Assembly: GCF_035083965.1 (NCBI RefSeq) | Contig: NC_089724.1 | Coordinates: 1,064,501 to 1,128,500 of the forward strand | DNA from: Branchiostoma lanceolatum | Lineage: Eukaryota > Chordata > Leptocardii > Amphioxiformes > Branchiostomatidae | Direction of reading: 5' to 3' | DNA length: 64,000 bases | Shown here: in pieces, positions 35,360-46,480 of the stretch | How the letters are laid out: every line of letters starts with the position of its first letter | How positions within the stretch are numbered: position 1 is the first letter of the stretch | Position numbers and translations under genes: made by a program | Notes under the pieces: generated by a model | Seen by the model: the letters and a program-made list of their open reading frames with translations, nothing else | The model's database searches: none | What the model was told of the DNA's origin: nothing

Positions 35360-35564
35360 TAAGAATATAGTGGGTATGAATGCATTAATCACAATATACA
35401 TGTATCTATAAGATAACCTGGTAGCACACACGCACGCACGTACACGCACAGACCCATCCCCACCCCAACAAACACCATGGAGTATAGTCGTGACCATAGC
35501 TTCCTCAGAACAAGAGATATCAAAACCGGAAGTTCTACTGCAGTACCAGTACAAGCCCGTAGGG

Positions 35565-35640
35565 GGGCCAAAATCTGATGAGTTCGAGGTCGCATTAAGA
35601 CCTACCCACATACCAAGGATCAAGACAATTCACCCCGGCA
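35565..35640. repeat. Dispersed repeat (gatatttggtatgtgggta family), inverted copy
   Basis: acctacccacataccaagga is the reverse complement of the conserved block at 27895-28085. Confidence 0.55.
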
Positions 35641-35783
35641 TTCTTGATTTATCTTATTCACACAGAGAAACACAGAAAGACGAACACACAAACACACATA
35701 CACACGCAGCCCAAAACATAGACTTCTTGGCGAAGGTAACTACAAACACTCATCATCTTCTTCTTGTCATCCTGACCAATCTC

Positions 35784-35912
35784 CAAGCAGATCTATAGGT
35801 TGGTAAGACCGTATCAAACTGGCAGAGGAAGTACGTTTTACACTGCTATACAAGCTCCTTCTTCCAGTTGGATACGGTCTTTGCAATCCATTGAGCCTGC
35901 TTGGAGACTAAT
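35784..35912. mobile_element. MITE with tctccaagcagatctat terminal repeats
   Basis: tctccaagcagatctatagg and cctgcttggaga close the element; subterminal blocks agaccgtatc-aactg and cagttggatacggtct are also inverted. A near-identical copy lies at 62433-62567. Confidence 0.75.
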
Positions 35913-36369
35913 CCTGACGGACGTTCAGTTCAACGTCGATGGACAAACATGACCTGTATAAACTTTCCATGACCCTCCCGCTGTCCCAACGAACCCTGAC
36001 CCCCTGACCCTGCCTTTTGGCACACGTACGTCATGGCTCTATCGTTGAAATAAAATACACAATTCTCCGGCTGCCGAGAAGATGGCGGCTTAGAAGGCAG
36101 CGTGACGCAAGACGTAGTGTTTTAGTATGTTCCCCCTTTACAATGCCAAACAACGTTTGTATCAATATATACATGTATGTCAAACATACGTCGTAACTTT
36201 TTCTGACGGCAGCATTTATTTAGAATGGGTGGGTGTCGGAGAAGAACGCTAGAATCGTCACCCAACATCTGCTTGGAGACAACATGGACGCCATTTCATA
36301 AAGTCAGCGTGGGGTGTGACGGGATTAGGCATGGCTCAGACAATATGAATATGTACAATTTGGCACTTT

Positions 36370-36665
36370 AGAAGCAGGAGATGGAGAAACTGGCCAGGTG
36401 TTCAACGCCACGAAATAGTGCGGAAACCTCCATATTGTTGCCATATGCTGGGTTGAGCCCACACTCTGTAATGTGCGTGAGGCTTGTTCTGGACGTGGTA
36501 ATATATAAACCTAGCACCAAGGCTATGGGAACCACACAGCTGACCGGTAGGGACTGGCGCTATTAATATCCATGATGGCAGACTGAGGTAGAGAGCGAAT
36601 CGATAACGTCTGCGCAACAGTATCGTACTGCGGCACGAAATATTCTGAACATGCAATGTCATCTT
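36370..36665 (-). pseudogene. Third decayed promoter and first exon of the lectin family
   Basis: The block ccacacagctgaccggtagg plus the surrounding promoter matches 25.9 kb and 34.98 kb. A TATA-like tttatatatt lies at 36499-36508. The following exon-1 relative reads MATIWRFPHYFVALN and is no longer a good signal peptide. No downstream exons of a third gene follow on this side. Confidence 0.65.
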
Positions 36666-36744
36666 ATAACTAAAGGTAACCTAAATTCACCCTAGGGGGT
36701 TGTCTAATTACAGAAGCAAGAAATAACAGATGGGAAACAAAATA

Positions 36745-36810
36745 ACTTCCATTCATTCATGCATACATTCACTCATTCATACATTCATTCATTCACTCAT
36801 TCACTCAGCT
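36745..36810. repeat. (CATT)n microsatellite
   Basis: cattcattcatgcatacatt…cattcactcattcactcag. Confidence 0.85.
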
Positions 36811-37470
36811 AGGGACGTCTGTCCCTAAATCCAGTGTGTGGGTGTAGCGGGATTAGAGTCAGCTCAGCAACGATAACAACAATCACAATTTGGCACCCTT
36901 AGAAGCAAAACTTTAAGTCACATGGAAACAGACGGACATAGTTCATACAATGTTTATCCACGGCTTGAAAGCGACGGCTACAATAGAAAGGAAATATCAA
37001 ACCCAATACAGTACAAAAGTGCATGGAAGAGTGTCTTAAATGGACTTAGGTAGGATATAGCTTCCCATTTGATGTGCGAGTTGTTGTTGTGCATTGTAGT
37101 CTAGACAGGCCACACCTTAAACTTCCCAGCCAGGCAATGTATTGAAGCGGAGAAAGGCGCACAGAGTAACACAGATTTGATCCAGTTGCGTGTGCTTCGC
37201 AGCAGCTGTGAGATTCTGGTGAGAGTCAGTTGTAAAAGTCTGATTTCTAGCAAACATTTCGTAGCTTCTTCACCCAGTCCTAACTGTGCCTGCTCTTTGC
37301 AAGTCACACCGGGTCCTGTACCAGCCCAGCGTGACGTCTTCACAGAGCTGAGACGCTACCGGCCGTGTGAACGTCACACCACCCGGCCCGAGCCAGACCT
37401 AAACACCATTCCAAGAGACAGGTTGGTTCACCTTTCATATTGGCTTCGTTTGTAATGACGAGTCAAGACT
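36811..37470 (+). repeat. Large interspersed repeat, direct copy 1
   Basis: Matches 39465-39970 plus 46478-46610 in the same orientation, and its first 300 bp match 38345-38650 inverted. It contains a single unit (cctgtaccagcccagcgtga) where the other copy has the 38-bp array. Confidence 0.7.
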
Positions 37471-38344
37471 AAAATGTGCATTACTTTACAGTTGGATGGA
37501 ACATTAGAAGAGCTGCTGATAACTTTTATTGGTTGAAAGATTTCTGTTTATTTTGAGGTTGGTAATACCTTGGTGGGGACTGGATTTGAGAGGTATGAAA
37601 TCATCTAGAGTGGAAATATGATGGTTATATAAACTGTTTTACTGCCACTTTGATAGTTTCAGTTGGTCCCGTGTAGATGCCAACTGGAAACAGACCGTTC
37701 GAAAAGCGCGATAATGTGAATATTTGAGTTGCAAAACTCTTACATAACCGTCGTTGATTGACAAACGTTGACAAAGATACATCTTCAAAGTTAGTCATTC
37801 AGATTTCTCGAATTCGTCTAGAACGCATAGAACGCATTCCCTGATGATCGATGATACTTGCTTCTGGAGTGGAATGCTCATTTAATACCATGAAATAGTT
37901 TTGCTGACGTTTCCAAGTCATAGAGCACCAGAAAAAGCCCAGAAATGGCCCGACAAACCGAGCTCATGATTCACAAAATGCATCCGCGAAATTAAGTTCA
38001 AATATGGTTCAAGCTTCGTAACATTACTTCACCTGCACGAAATAAGAGAGACAATGCATCATGCGACGAACAGATGGAGTGATGCGATGGAAAACTCCAG
38101 GTGAGCTTTTTGCCCCAAACGGAAGTTTAGTGTCGTACATGTAGGTGTGATGCTCATGACCTTCAACCTGTCGTTTACAGCCCAAGGTTTTGTAGCAGAA
38201 GGGACAGACATGATTATAAATGCGTCTGATATGAACCTGATGATTTCATAGTAAGCGTCTGCATAGACTCCAAAAGATTGACCAAACCCTTATGTGTTTT
38301 TACCAAATCTTTAAATGTGCACTCTTCACCGTCGCATCCATCAA

Positions 38345-38650
38345 AGCTTAAGGGCTTAACGTGTGGCCTGTCCAGACTACAATGCACAACAACAACTCGC
38401 GCTTCAAATGGGAAACTATATCTTACCTAATGCCATTTAAGACACTCCTTCATGCACCTTGTACTGCATTGGTCTTGATATTTCCTTTCTATTGTAGCTT
38501 TCGCCCTCATGTTATGGATATATTAAAGTTTTCTACTTTTTCATCTGTCTCAAAGTCCTGCTTCTGTAGTTGACAAACTGTGGATATTCTTATCATTCCT
38601 GAGCTGACTCTTATCCCAGTACACTGACACACTGGATTTCGAAACAGATG
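38345..38650 (-). repeat. Large interspersed repeat, inverted copy
   Basis: Its reverse complement reads tttcgaaatccagtgtgtca…gctacaatagaaaggaaata…gttgttgtgcattgtagtct, collinear with 36830-37110 and 39470-39750. Confidence 0.75.
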
Positions 38651-39464
38651 AGTGAGTGAGTGAATTAATGGTTTCTGGGTGCAGAATTCGTAGAAGATGG
38701 AGTTAAGGCTGATGTTTGGGAGGACTACATGATAACTGTACAGCTATACTGATGTACAGCTAACAACTTTGCCTCTAAAGTATGTGTGGACTTCAGAAGA
38801 TAAGGAAAATACCTTAAGATCTACAAGTTGCTGTTGTTCACTGTAGTCTAGACAAAACACACCTTGCACCCACCAGCCAGGTAAGACTTGTCGAACGGGT
38901 CTAAAGTGAGAGTTCCCTTTCAGCAAGACGCACACTGAACAAGTCAAACGTCATATTCCAACAAATATTTTTGGGAACCTAAATTTACCCTGGTGTTGTC
39001 TAATGACAGAATCAATAAATTGTAGGTGGAAAACAAAATCATTACAGCACGTCATTCATTCGACATCCTTTCCTTAAAATTCAAGTTTCTTTATTTCTTC
39101 TTCTGAGAAGAGCCACTAAAACTTAAGGATAAACAGGGACCATTCAAATATCAAAGTAGGATATTATTCACAAATGTCATATACATGTATCGGGTACAAA
39201 ATTGTTATTTCTTAAGATTGTTGTCTCAAAAAAGACTTAAATGTAGAGTCAGGGCGGATCGAATCATCCCTCGTCTCGGCTTGTTGATCTTAAGTAATTT
39301 CCTTATCTTAAAAGGTAATTTCCTTATCTTTTAAAGTCCACACATAGTATAGAGCCAAAGTTGTTAGTTGTACAGTAGTCTGGCTACAGTTATCATGTAG
39401 TTCTCCCAAACATCAGGATCAACTTCTACGATTTCTTTTCATTCGCTCGTTCAGTCGGCACGGG

Positions 39465-39970
39465 CCGTCTGTTTCGAAAGCCAGTGTGTGAGTAGTGGGA
39501 TAAGAGTCAGCTCAGCCATGATAAGAATATTCAAAGTTGGTAACCTGAGAAGAAGGACGTCGACTTTGAGACACATGAAAACAGAAATATTTTCATAAAT
39601 CCACAACATAAGGGCAAAAGCTACAATAGAAAGGAAATATCAAGACCAATGCAGTACAAAGTGCAGGAAAGAGCTTCTGAAATGGCATTATGTAAGATAT
39701 AGTTTCCCATTTGAAATGCAAGTTGTTATTGTTAATTGCTGTCTAGACAGGCAACACCTTACACTTCCCAGCCATACAAGACTTGTATTAAAGCTGAGAA
39801 AGGCGCACAGAATTATTTGTGTGCGAGTGCATTCCAGTTGAGCCCTCAACAGTTGTGAGATATTCTGGATTCGAACAAACAGTCGGTAGCTTCTTAACCT
39901 AGCCACACCCAGACTTACCTCACGTATCGCCGTCTTCAACACAGCCACACCTGTATCTGCTCAGCGAAAC
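39465..39970 (+). repeat. Large interspersed repeat, direct copy 2 (left of the minisatellite)
   Basis: Collinear with copy 1 up to the point where the 38-bp units begin; its continuation resumes after the array at about 46478. Confidence 0.75.
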
Positions 39971-40080
39971 GTCTGTATCGAACCACACCTGTACCTGCCC
40001 AGCGTAACGTCTGTACCGAGCCACACCTGTACCTGCCCAGCGTAACGTCTGCACCCAACCACACCTGTACCTGCTCAGCG
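39936..40080. repeat. Left arm of the 38-bp minisatellite (about four units)
   Basis: Units cagcgtaacgtctgtaccga…cacacctgtacctgcc directly precede the left LTR and continue after the right LTR. Confidence 0.9.
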
Positions 40081-40259
40081 CCACCCTATGTTAGTGTTGT
40101 AATTGGTACGGTCCGATGACCTATGATGTAACGAGGTCACCTCGTGTTTTCCCCTTTGTCCGCCATGTTGCCTCGGTGAGGCTGGATGTCTGAATAAAGC
40201 CCCGCGACGGTTATGCACCTTACTGCCTGTCTAGAGTCGTCAGTCGTGCTATTATGACG
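40081..40259 (+). repeat. Left LTR
   Basis: 179 bp, includes a polyadenylation signal (ctgaataaagcccc) near 40193. Same sequence by eye as the right LTR. Confidence 0.88.
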
Positions 40260-40346
40260 TGGTGACAGCGTTGTGAGATCAATAATCCACTGACCAAGTT
40301 GGAAGCCGCAACTCAAACAAGAAAGCGCTAGAACGACGACCAAGAT

Positions 40347-42350
40347 ATGATGGCAACAGCAAACCGGGCGCACTGGCGCAGAACAGACACAGCTCCCTGG
40401 AGGAACCGGCGGTCCAACCCACACTACCCCAGCCCTCAACAAGATCCTGACAGGCGCTGGAGAACCCAAGATCTTCCCCGACGCCCGAAGAACCAAGAAC
40501 CTAAAAAGGACAAGAAGATCTGCCCGATTTGTCAACAAGCGGGGCGGCAAGTTTTCGATCACTTCCTCAGTGCATGTCCGTACTTGCCCGATGAAGACAA
40601 AGAGAGTTGTACACGCCGCCACGTGGGCGCCCCTCCCCAGCAAGAATCCGGACGCGGAGTGAAAGCAAGCGCTTCTCCAAACCTTGAAGCCTTCCACAAG
40701 GGAGCGGCGGTCAAGATACTCCTGGATTCGGGGGCACAGTCGAGCATGATTCGTGCCGATGAAGCGCGGCGCTTGGGGCTGTTCATTTCTCCCAACAACA
40801 CAGATCTTACTCCAATCCAAGCAGATGGTCGGCGAATCTCTCCCATAGGTGAGTGTACTACCACATTCTACAGAAGGAAACAACCGCTTCATTTCAACGC
40901 AATCGTGGTAGAAGACTTAGCCGATCCAATCATTGCAGGAATCACATTCTTACAAGTCAACAGTTTAATCATCAACTTTAGCAAAAGAACAATTCATCTT
41001 CCTGATGGATCCATCTTTGATTATTCCACATCTACCACACAAGCCCAGCCACGTATACATAGCATCTGGTACAGCAAAAATCGTATGCACCACAACCTAG
41101 CACGCTCTAGAAGGGAAGCTAGCTGTTCCAGTGTTCAAGTTCAAGTGCCCAAGGTCATGCACCTGCTACATACCACTCCTGTAGTTCATGTTGTGGCCAA
41201 CCCTGCTGTGACTGAACAACAAACAAACACAAGGTCACTGGTCCACGCCCTAGAGCACCTGTCACCTGCTGCAAAGGCTGACACACTACCGGTGAAGGAA
41301 AAACACCTGTCACCATCGGCAGATGCTAACACACTACCGGTGAAGGAAAGGCACCTGTCACCATCAGCAGACGCTGACACACTACTGGTGAAAGAAAAAC
41401 ACCTGTCATCAGTAACAGAAGCTAACACACTACCAGTGAAGGAAAAGCACCTGTCACCATCAGCAGGCGCTGACACACTACCGGTGAAGGAAAAATACCT
41501 GTCACCATCAGCAGATGCTAACACACTACGGGTGAAGGAAAAGCACCTGTCACCATCAGCAGACGCTGACACACTACCGGTGAAGGAAAAGCACCTGTCA
41601 TCAGTAACAGAAGCTGATACCCCACAGGTGCAGGAAGAATACCTGTCACCATCAGCAGATGCTAACACACAACCGGTGAAGGAAAAGCACCTGTCATCAG
41701 TAACAGAAGCAGATACCCCACACGTGAAGGAAGACCACCTGTCGTCACCAGAAAAGGCTGACACTCCCCAGGTGCAGGAAGAACACCTGTCTCCTTCTGC
41801 AGAGGCTGACATACCACCGGTGAAGAAAAAGTACCTGTCTTCAGTAGCAGAAGCTGACACCCCACACGTGAAAGAAGACCACCTATCGCCATCAGAAAAG
41901 GCTGACACACCACAAGTGCAGGAGAAACACCTGTCCCCTTCTGCAGAGGCTGACATACCACTGGTGAAGGAAAAGCACCTGTCATCATCAGCAGAAGCTG
42001 ATACACCTCACGTGACAGAGGAGCATCTGTTACTACCAGCAGAAGCTGATGCTCCACACGTGATGGAAGAACAGCTGTCACCACCAGCAGAAGCTCATAC
42101 ACCACATGTGACGGAAGAACACCTGACTTTGCTGGCAGAGGCTGATACTTCACATGTGAAAGAAGAATGCCTGACTTCACCAGCAGATGCTGATACTCCA
42201 CAAGTGAAAGAAGAACACCTGACTTCAGCAGCAGACGCTGATACTTCACACGTGAAAGAAGAACACCTGACTTCACCAGCAGAAGCTGATACTTCACACG
42301 TGAAAGAAGAACACCTGACTTCACTAGCAGAGCTAGTACGTCACACGTGA
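40347..42350 (+). CDS. Gag-like zinc knuckle and retropepsin protein with long repeat domain (retrotransposon ORF)
   Basis: 667 residues from ATG at 40347. The N-terminal 55 residues are basic. A C-x2-C-x9-H-x4-C zinc knuckle occupies residues 59-77 (CPICQQAGRQVFDHFLSAC). A retropepsin-like aspartic protease follows, with the catalytic triad in LLDSGAQSSM (Asp127) and a later flap/second motif DPIIAGITFL (~residues 192-201). From about residue 305 the protein is a tandem array of 16-17-residue units, consensus HLSPSAEADTPxVKEE, running to the end. The frame ends early at 42350, where one repeat unit is a nucleotide short; the array continues in the next frame. No polymerase domains. It encodes a retrotransposon product, not a host gene. 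Confidence 0.8.
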   Translation: MMATANRAHWRRTDTAPWRNRRSNPHYPSPQQDPDRRWRTQDLPRRPKNQEPKKDKKICPICQQAGRQVFDHFLSACPYLPDEDKESCTRRHVGAPPQQESGRGVKASASPNLEAFHKGAAVKILLDSGAQSSMIRADEARRLGLFISPNNTDLTPIQADGRRISPIGECTTTFYRRKQPLHFNAIVVEDLADPIIAGITFLQVNSLIINFSKRTIHLPDGSIFDYSTSTTQAQPRIHSIWYSKNRMHHNLARSRREASCSSVQVQVPKVMHLLHTTPVVHVVANPAVTEQQTNTRSLVHALEHLSPAAKADTLPVKEKHLSPSADANTLPVKERHLSPSADADTLLVKEKHLSSVTEANTLPVKEKHLSPSAGADTLPVKEKYLSPSADANTLRVKEKHLSPSADADTLPVKEKHLSSVTEADTPQVQEEYLSPSADANTQPVKEKHLSSVTEADTPHVKEDHLSSPEKADTPQVQEEHLSPSAEADIPPVKKKYLSSVAEADTPHVKEDHLSPSEKADTPQVQEKHLSPSAEADIPLVKEKHLSSSAEADTPHVTEEHLLLPAEADAPHVMEEQLSPPAEAHTPHVTEEHLTLLAEADTSHVKEECLTSPADADTPQVKEEHLTSAADADTSHVKEEHLTSPAEADTSHVKEEHLTSLAELVRHT

Positions 42351-42844
42351 AAGAAGAACACCTGACTTCAGCAGCAGAGGCTGATACGTCACACGTGAAA
42401 GAAGGGACCCTGTCATCACCAGCAGAAGCTGATACGTCACACGTGAAAGAAGAACACCTGACTTCACCAGCAGAGGCTGAAATCTCACACGTGAAAGAAG
42501 GGACCCTGTCATCACCAGCAGAAGCTGATACTTCACACGTGAAAGAAGAACACATGACTTCAGCAGCAGACGCTGATACTTCACACGTGAAAGAAGAACA
42601 CCTGACATCACCAGCAGAAGCTGACACCCCACGGGTGAAGAGACATCCCAAGATAGTATCACCTTCAGCAGAAGCTGACACCCCACGCGACACACCGCAG
42701 GTGAAGGAAGAATGCCAGAGCCCACCTGACCGTCTTCCTCCTGTTCCACCTGACCCTCTTCCACCAGCTCCTGACACCCCAGCAGTTAGGCCCCCACCTG
42801 AACCACCCCCATCTGTTCAACGCCCACAGAACTTTATGCCATAA
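42347..42844 (+). CDS. Frame-shifted continuation of the retrotransposon repeat ORF
   Basis: The same HLTSPAEADTSHVKEE units continue here in the +1 frame for about 110 residues, then a proline-rich tail (PPVPPDPLPPAPDTP) ends at a TAA. The break is a single missing base inside a repeat unit near 42330, so this is probably the displaced C-terminus of the preceding ORF. Confidence 0.7.
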   Translation: MKEEHLTSAAEADTSHVKEGTLSSPAEADTSHVKEEHLTSPAEAEISHVKEGTLSSPAEADTSHVKEEHMTSAADADTSHVKEEHLTSPAEADTPRVKRHPKIVSPSAEADTPRDTPQVKEECQSPPDRLPPVPPDPLPPAPDTPAVRPPPEPPPSVQRPQNFMP

Positions 42845-43517
42845 CGAACTGAAAGTATAATAGGACAAGTTACACACCTATCTCCTAAGTCAAAGCAGAA
42901 CAGAACAGTCTCTACATGTGCAGCAAATATATGTCCAAAGGTACTAAAGTGATTTGATTTGCAGTTTCACAGAGTTTATATCAACAGATCAATCCTTTAG
43001 TTAGTTACAAAGAAAGATAGGAAGGAATATATACATGACCATTAGCGAGTTATGGTATTACCTGTATTGAGAAAGATGTTACGTTACCGACATTACGTTA
43101 TGTTACCGTAGTTACAATAATTTTCCAGTCATTTAGAAAAGAAGACAGAACAAGTCAAATCTAAATGCAGAATGTTTCATGTCAGCATTAGTTGTTTTAT
43201 TTGAAGAGAAGTAGGCAGTAGGAAGTTTATTTTTGAATAAGTATAGCACCAGTTATCTTGGATATATCCATTTTACAAACTGACAAAGAAATATGTGAAT
43301 CATGTTAACAGGTATTTGGTAATGGAAGAACACTGACTCATCATTACAGATCCATTAATAACATGTTACTAGGACCTTTAACTGTTATTCTAGTTACAAT
43401 TCTCTTATGTTTCTCCATTAGTCAAGTTTATTTAGTTTATATTGAAAACGAGGGAAGAAGGAAATCTAGGAGCACACTAAGAGAGAGAGAAAGTAGGAAG
43501 GAGGAAAAGAGATCACG
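42845..43517 (+). other. Non-coding 3' part of the LTR element
   Basis: AT-rich, no ORF with family features. It ends in the polypurine tract at 43481-43512. Confidence 0.6.
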
Positions 43518-43696
43518 CCACCCTATGTTAGTGTTGTAATTGGTACGGTCCGATGACCTATGATGTAACGAGGTCACCTCGTGTTTTCCCCTTTGTCCGC
43601 CATGTTGCCTCGGTGAGGCTGGATGTCTGAATAAAGCCCCGCGACGGTTATGCACCTTACTGCCTGTCTAGAGTCGTCAGTCGTGCTATTATGACG
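43518..43696 (+). repeat. Right LTR
   Basis: Same length and sequence by eye as the left LTR; abuts the CAGCG target duplication and the minisatellite. Confidence 0.88.
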
Positions 43697-46480
43697 CAGC
43701 GTAACGTCTGCACCCAACCACACCTGTACCTGCTCAGCGTAACGTCTGTACCGAACCACACCTGTACCTGCCCAGCGTAACAACTGTACCGAACCACACC
43801 TGTACCTGCCCAGCGTAACGTCTGTACCGAACCACACCTGTACCTGCCCAGCGTAACAACTGTACCGAACCACACCTGTACCTGCCCAGCGTAACGTCTG
43901 TACCGAACCACACCTGTACCTGCCCAGCGTAACGTCTGTACCGAACCACACCTGTACCTGCCCAGCGTAACGTCTGTACCGAACCACACCTGTACCTGCC
44001 CAGCGTAACGTCTGTACCGAGCCACACCTGTACCTGCCCAGCGTAACGTCTGTACCGAACCACACCTGTACCTGCTCAGCGTAACGTCTGTACCGAACCA
44101 CACCTGTACCTGCCCAGCGTAACGTCTGTACCGAACCACACCTGTACCTGCCCAGCGTAACGTCTGCACCCAACCACACCTGTACCTGCTCAGCGTAACG
44201 TCTGCACCCAACCACACCTGTACCTGCTCAGCGTAACGTCTGTACCGAACCACACCTGTACCTGCCCAGCGTAACAACTGTACCGAACCACACCTGTACC
44301 TGCCCAGCGTAACGTCTGTACCGAACCACACCTGTACCTGCCCAGCGTAACAACTGTACCGAACCACACCTGTACCTGCCCAGCGTAACGTCTGTACCGA
44401 ACCACACCTGTACCTGCCCAGCGTAACGTCTGTACCGAACCACACCTGTACCTGCCCAGCGTAACAACTGTACCGAACCACACCTGTACCTGCCCAGCGT
44501 AACGTCTGCACCCAACAACACCTGTACCTGCCCAGCGTAACAACTGTACCGAACCACACCTGTACCTGCCCAGCGTAACGTCTGTACCGAACCACACCTG
44601 TACCTGCCCAGCGAAACGTCTGTACCGAACCACACCTGTACCTGCCCAGCGAAACGTCTGTACCGAACCACACCTGTACCTGCCCAGCGAAACGTCTGCA
44701 CCCAACCACACCTGTACCTGCCCAGCGTAACGTCTGCACCCAACCACACCTGTACCTGCCCAGCGAAACGTCTGTACCGAGCCACACCTGTACCTGCTCA
44801 GCGTAACGTCTGTACCGAACCACACCTGTACCTGCCCAGCGTAACGTCTGTACCGAACCACACCTGTACCTGCCCAGCGAAACGTCTGCACCCAACCACA
44901 CCTGTACCTGCCCAGCGTAACGTCTGCACCCAACCACACCTGTACCTGCCCAGCGAAACGTCTGTACCGAGCCACACCTGTACCTGCTCAGCGTAACGTC
45001 TGTACCGAACCACACCTGTACCTGCCCAGCGAAACGTCTGCACCCAACCACACCTGTACCTGCCCAGCGTAACGTCTGCACCCAACCACACCTGTACCTG
45101 CCCAGCGAAACGTCTGTACCGAGCCACACCTGTACCTGCCCAGCGTAACGTCTGTACCGAACCACACCTGTACCTGCCCAGCGTAACGTCTGCACCCAAC
45201 CACACCTGTACCTGCCCAGCGTAACGTCTACACCCAGCCACACCTGTACCTGCCCAGCATAACGTCTGCACCCAGCCACACCTGTACCTGCCCAGCGTAA
45301 CGTCTGTCCCGAGCCACACCTGTACCTGCCCAGCATAACGTCTGCACCCAACCACACCTGTACCTGCCCAGCGTAACGTCTACACCCAGCCACACCTATA
45401 CCTGCCCAGCATAACGTCTGCACCCAGCCACACCTGTACCTGCTCAGCGTAACATCTGTACCGAACCACACCTGTACCTGCCCAGCGAAACGTCTGTCCC
45501 GAACCACACCTGTACCTGCCCAGCGTAACGTCTGCACCCAACCACACCTGTACCTGCCCAGCGTAACGTCTACACCCAGCCACACCTGTACCTGCCCAGC
45601 ATAACGTCTGCACCCAGCCACACCTGTACCTGCCCAGCATAACGTCTGCACCCAGCCACACCTGTACCTGCCCAGCGTAACGTCTGTACCGAGCCACACC
45701 TGTACCTGCCCAGCGTAACGTCTGTCCCGAGCCACACCTGTACCTGCCCAGCGTAACGTCTGTCCCGAGCCACACCTGTACCTGCCCAGCGTAACGTCTA
45801 TCCCGAACCACACCTGTACCTGCCCAGCGTAACGTCTATCCCGAACCACACCTGTACCTGCCCAGCGTAACGTCTGTCCCGAACCACACCTGTACCTGCT
45901 CAGCGTAACGTCTGTACCGAGCCACACCTGTACCTGCCCAGCGTAACGTCTGCACCCAACCACACCTGTACCTGCCCAGCGTAACGTCTGCACCCAGCCA
46001 CACCTGTACCTGCCCAGCGTAACGTCTGCACCCAGCCACACCTGTACCTGCCCAGCGTAACGTCTGTCCCGAACCACACCTGTACCTGCCCAGCGTAACG
46101 TCTGTACCGAACCACACCTTTACCTGCCCAGCGTAACGTCTGCCCCCAACCACACCTGTACCTGCCCAGCGTAACGTCTATCCCGAACCACACCTGTACC
46201 TGCTCAGCGTAACGTCTGTCCCGAACCACACCTGTACCTGCCCAGCGTAACGTCTGTACCGAACCACACCTGTACCTGCCCAGCGTAACGTCTGTACCCA
46301 ACCACACCTGTACCTGCCTGGCGTAACGTCTATCCCGAACCACACCTGTACCTGCCCAGCGTAACGTCTGTACCGAACCACACCTGTACCTGCCCAGCGT
46401 AACGTCTGTACCGAACCACACCTGTACCTGCCCAGCGTAACGTCTGTACCGAACCACACCTGTACCTGCCCAGCGTATCG
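43697..46480. repeat. 38-bp minisatellite, about 73 units
   Basis: Unit cagcgtaacgtctgtaccga + accacacctgtacctgcc. Variants (tgcacccaac, tgtcccgagc, gtaacaactg, gcgaaacg) are not randomly placed: blocks of about five units recur around 44690, 44880 and 45030, which indicates higher-order duplication. All three minus-strand frames stay open over long stretches because the unit lacks stops, giving a spurious 806-codon ORF. Confidence 0.95.

Larger units (their letters stand above)
40081..43696 (+). mobile_element. LTR retrotransposon with equal 179-bp LTRs and 5-bp target duplication
   Basis: LTRs lie at 40081-40259 and 43518-43696 and read the same by eye. CAGCG flanks both sides (40076-40080, 43697-43701), restoring the phase of the interrupted 38-bp array. 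A TGG-starting primer-binding-like site (tggtgacagcg) follows the left LTR at 40260. A purine-rich tract lies at 43481-43512 before the right LTR. The LTR contains AATAAA. LTR termini are CCACC…GACG, not TG…CA. Coding capacity is zinc knuckle plus retropepsin plus repeats; no reverse transcriptase, RNase H or integrase is present, so mobility would need help in trans. The protein features suggest a Ty3/Gypsy-like origin (inference). Confidence 0.88.

Noticed and set aside
36402-36662. Minus-strand 86-codon ORF near 36.5 kb as a gene
   Set aside because: It overlays the decayed promoter copy of the lectin family and has no continuing exons or domain.
41186-42777. Long minus-strand ORFs opposite the retrotransposon ORF
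   Set aside because: They are antisense shadows of the plus-strand repeat tract and have no domain features.
43657-46077. An 806-codon open frame on the minus strand
   Set aside because: It is the translation of the 38-bp minisatellite; the unit lacks stops in several frames and 38 is not a multiple of three, so all frames give 38-residue periodic nonsense.
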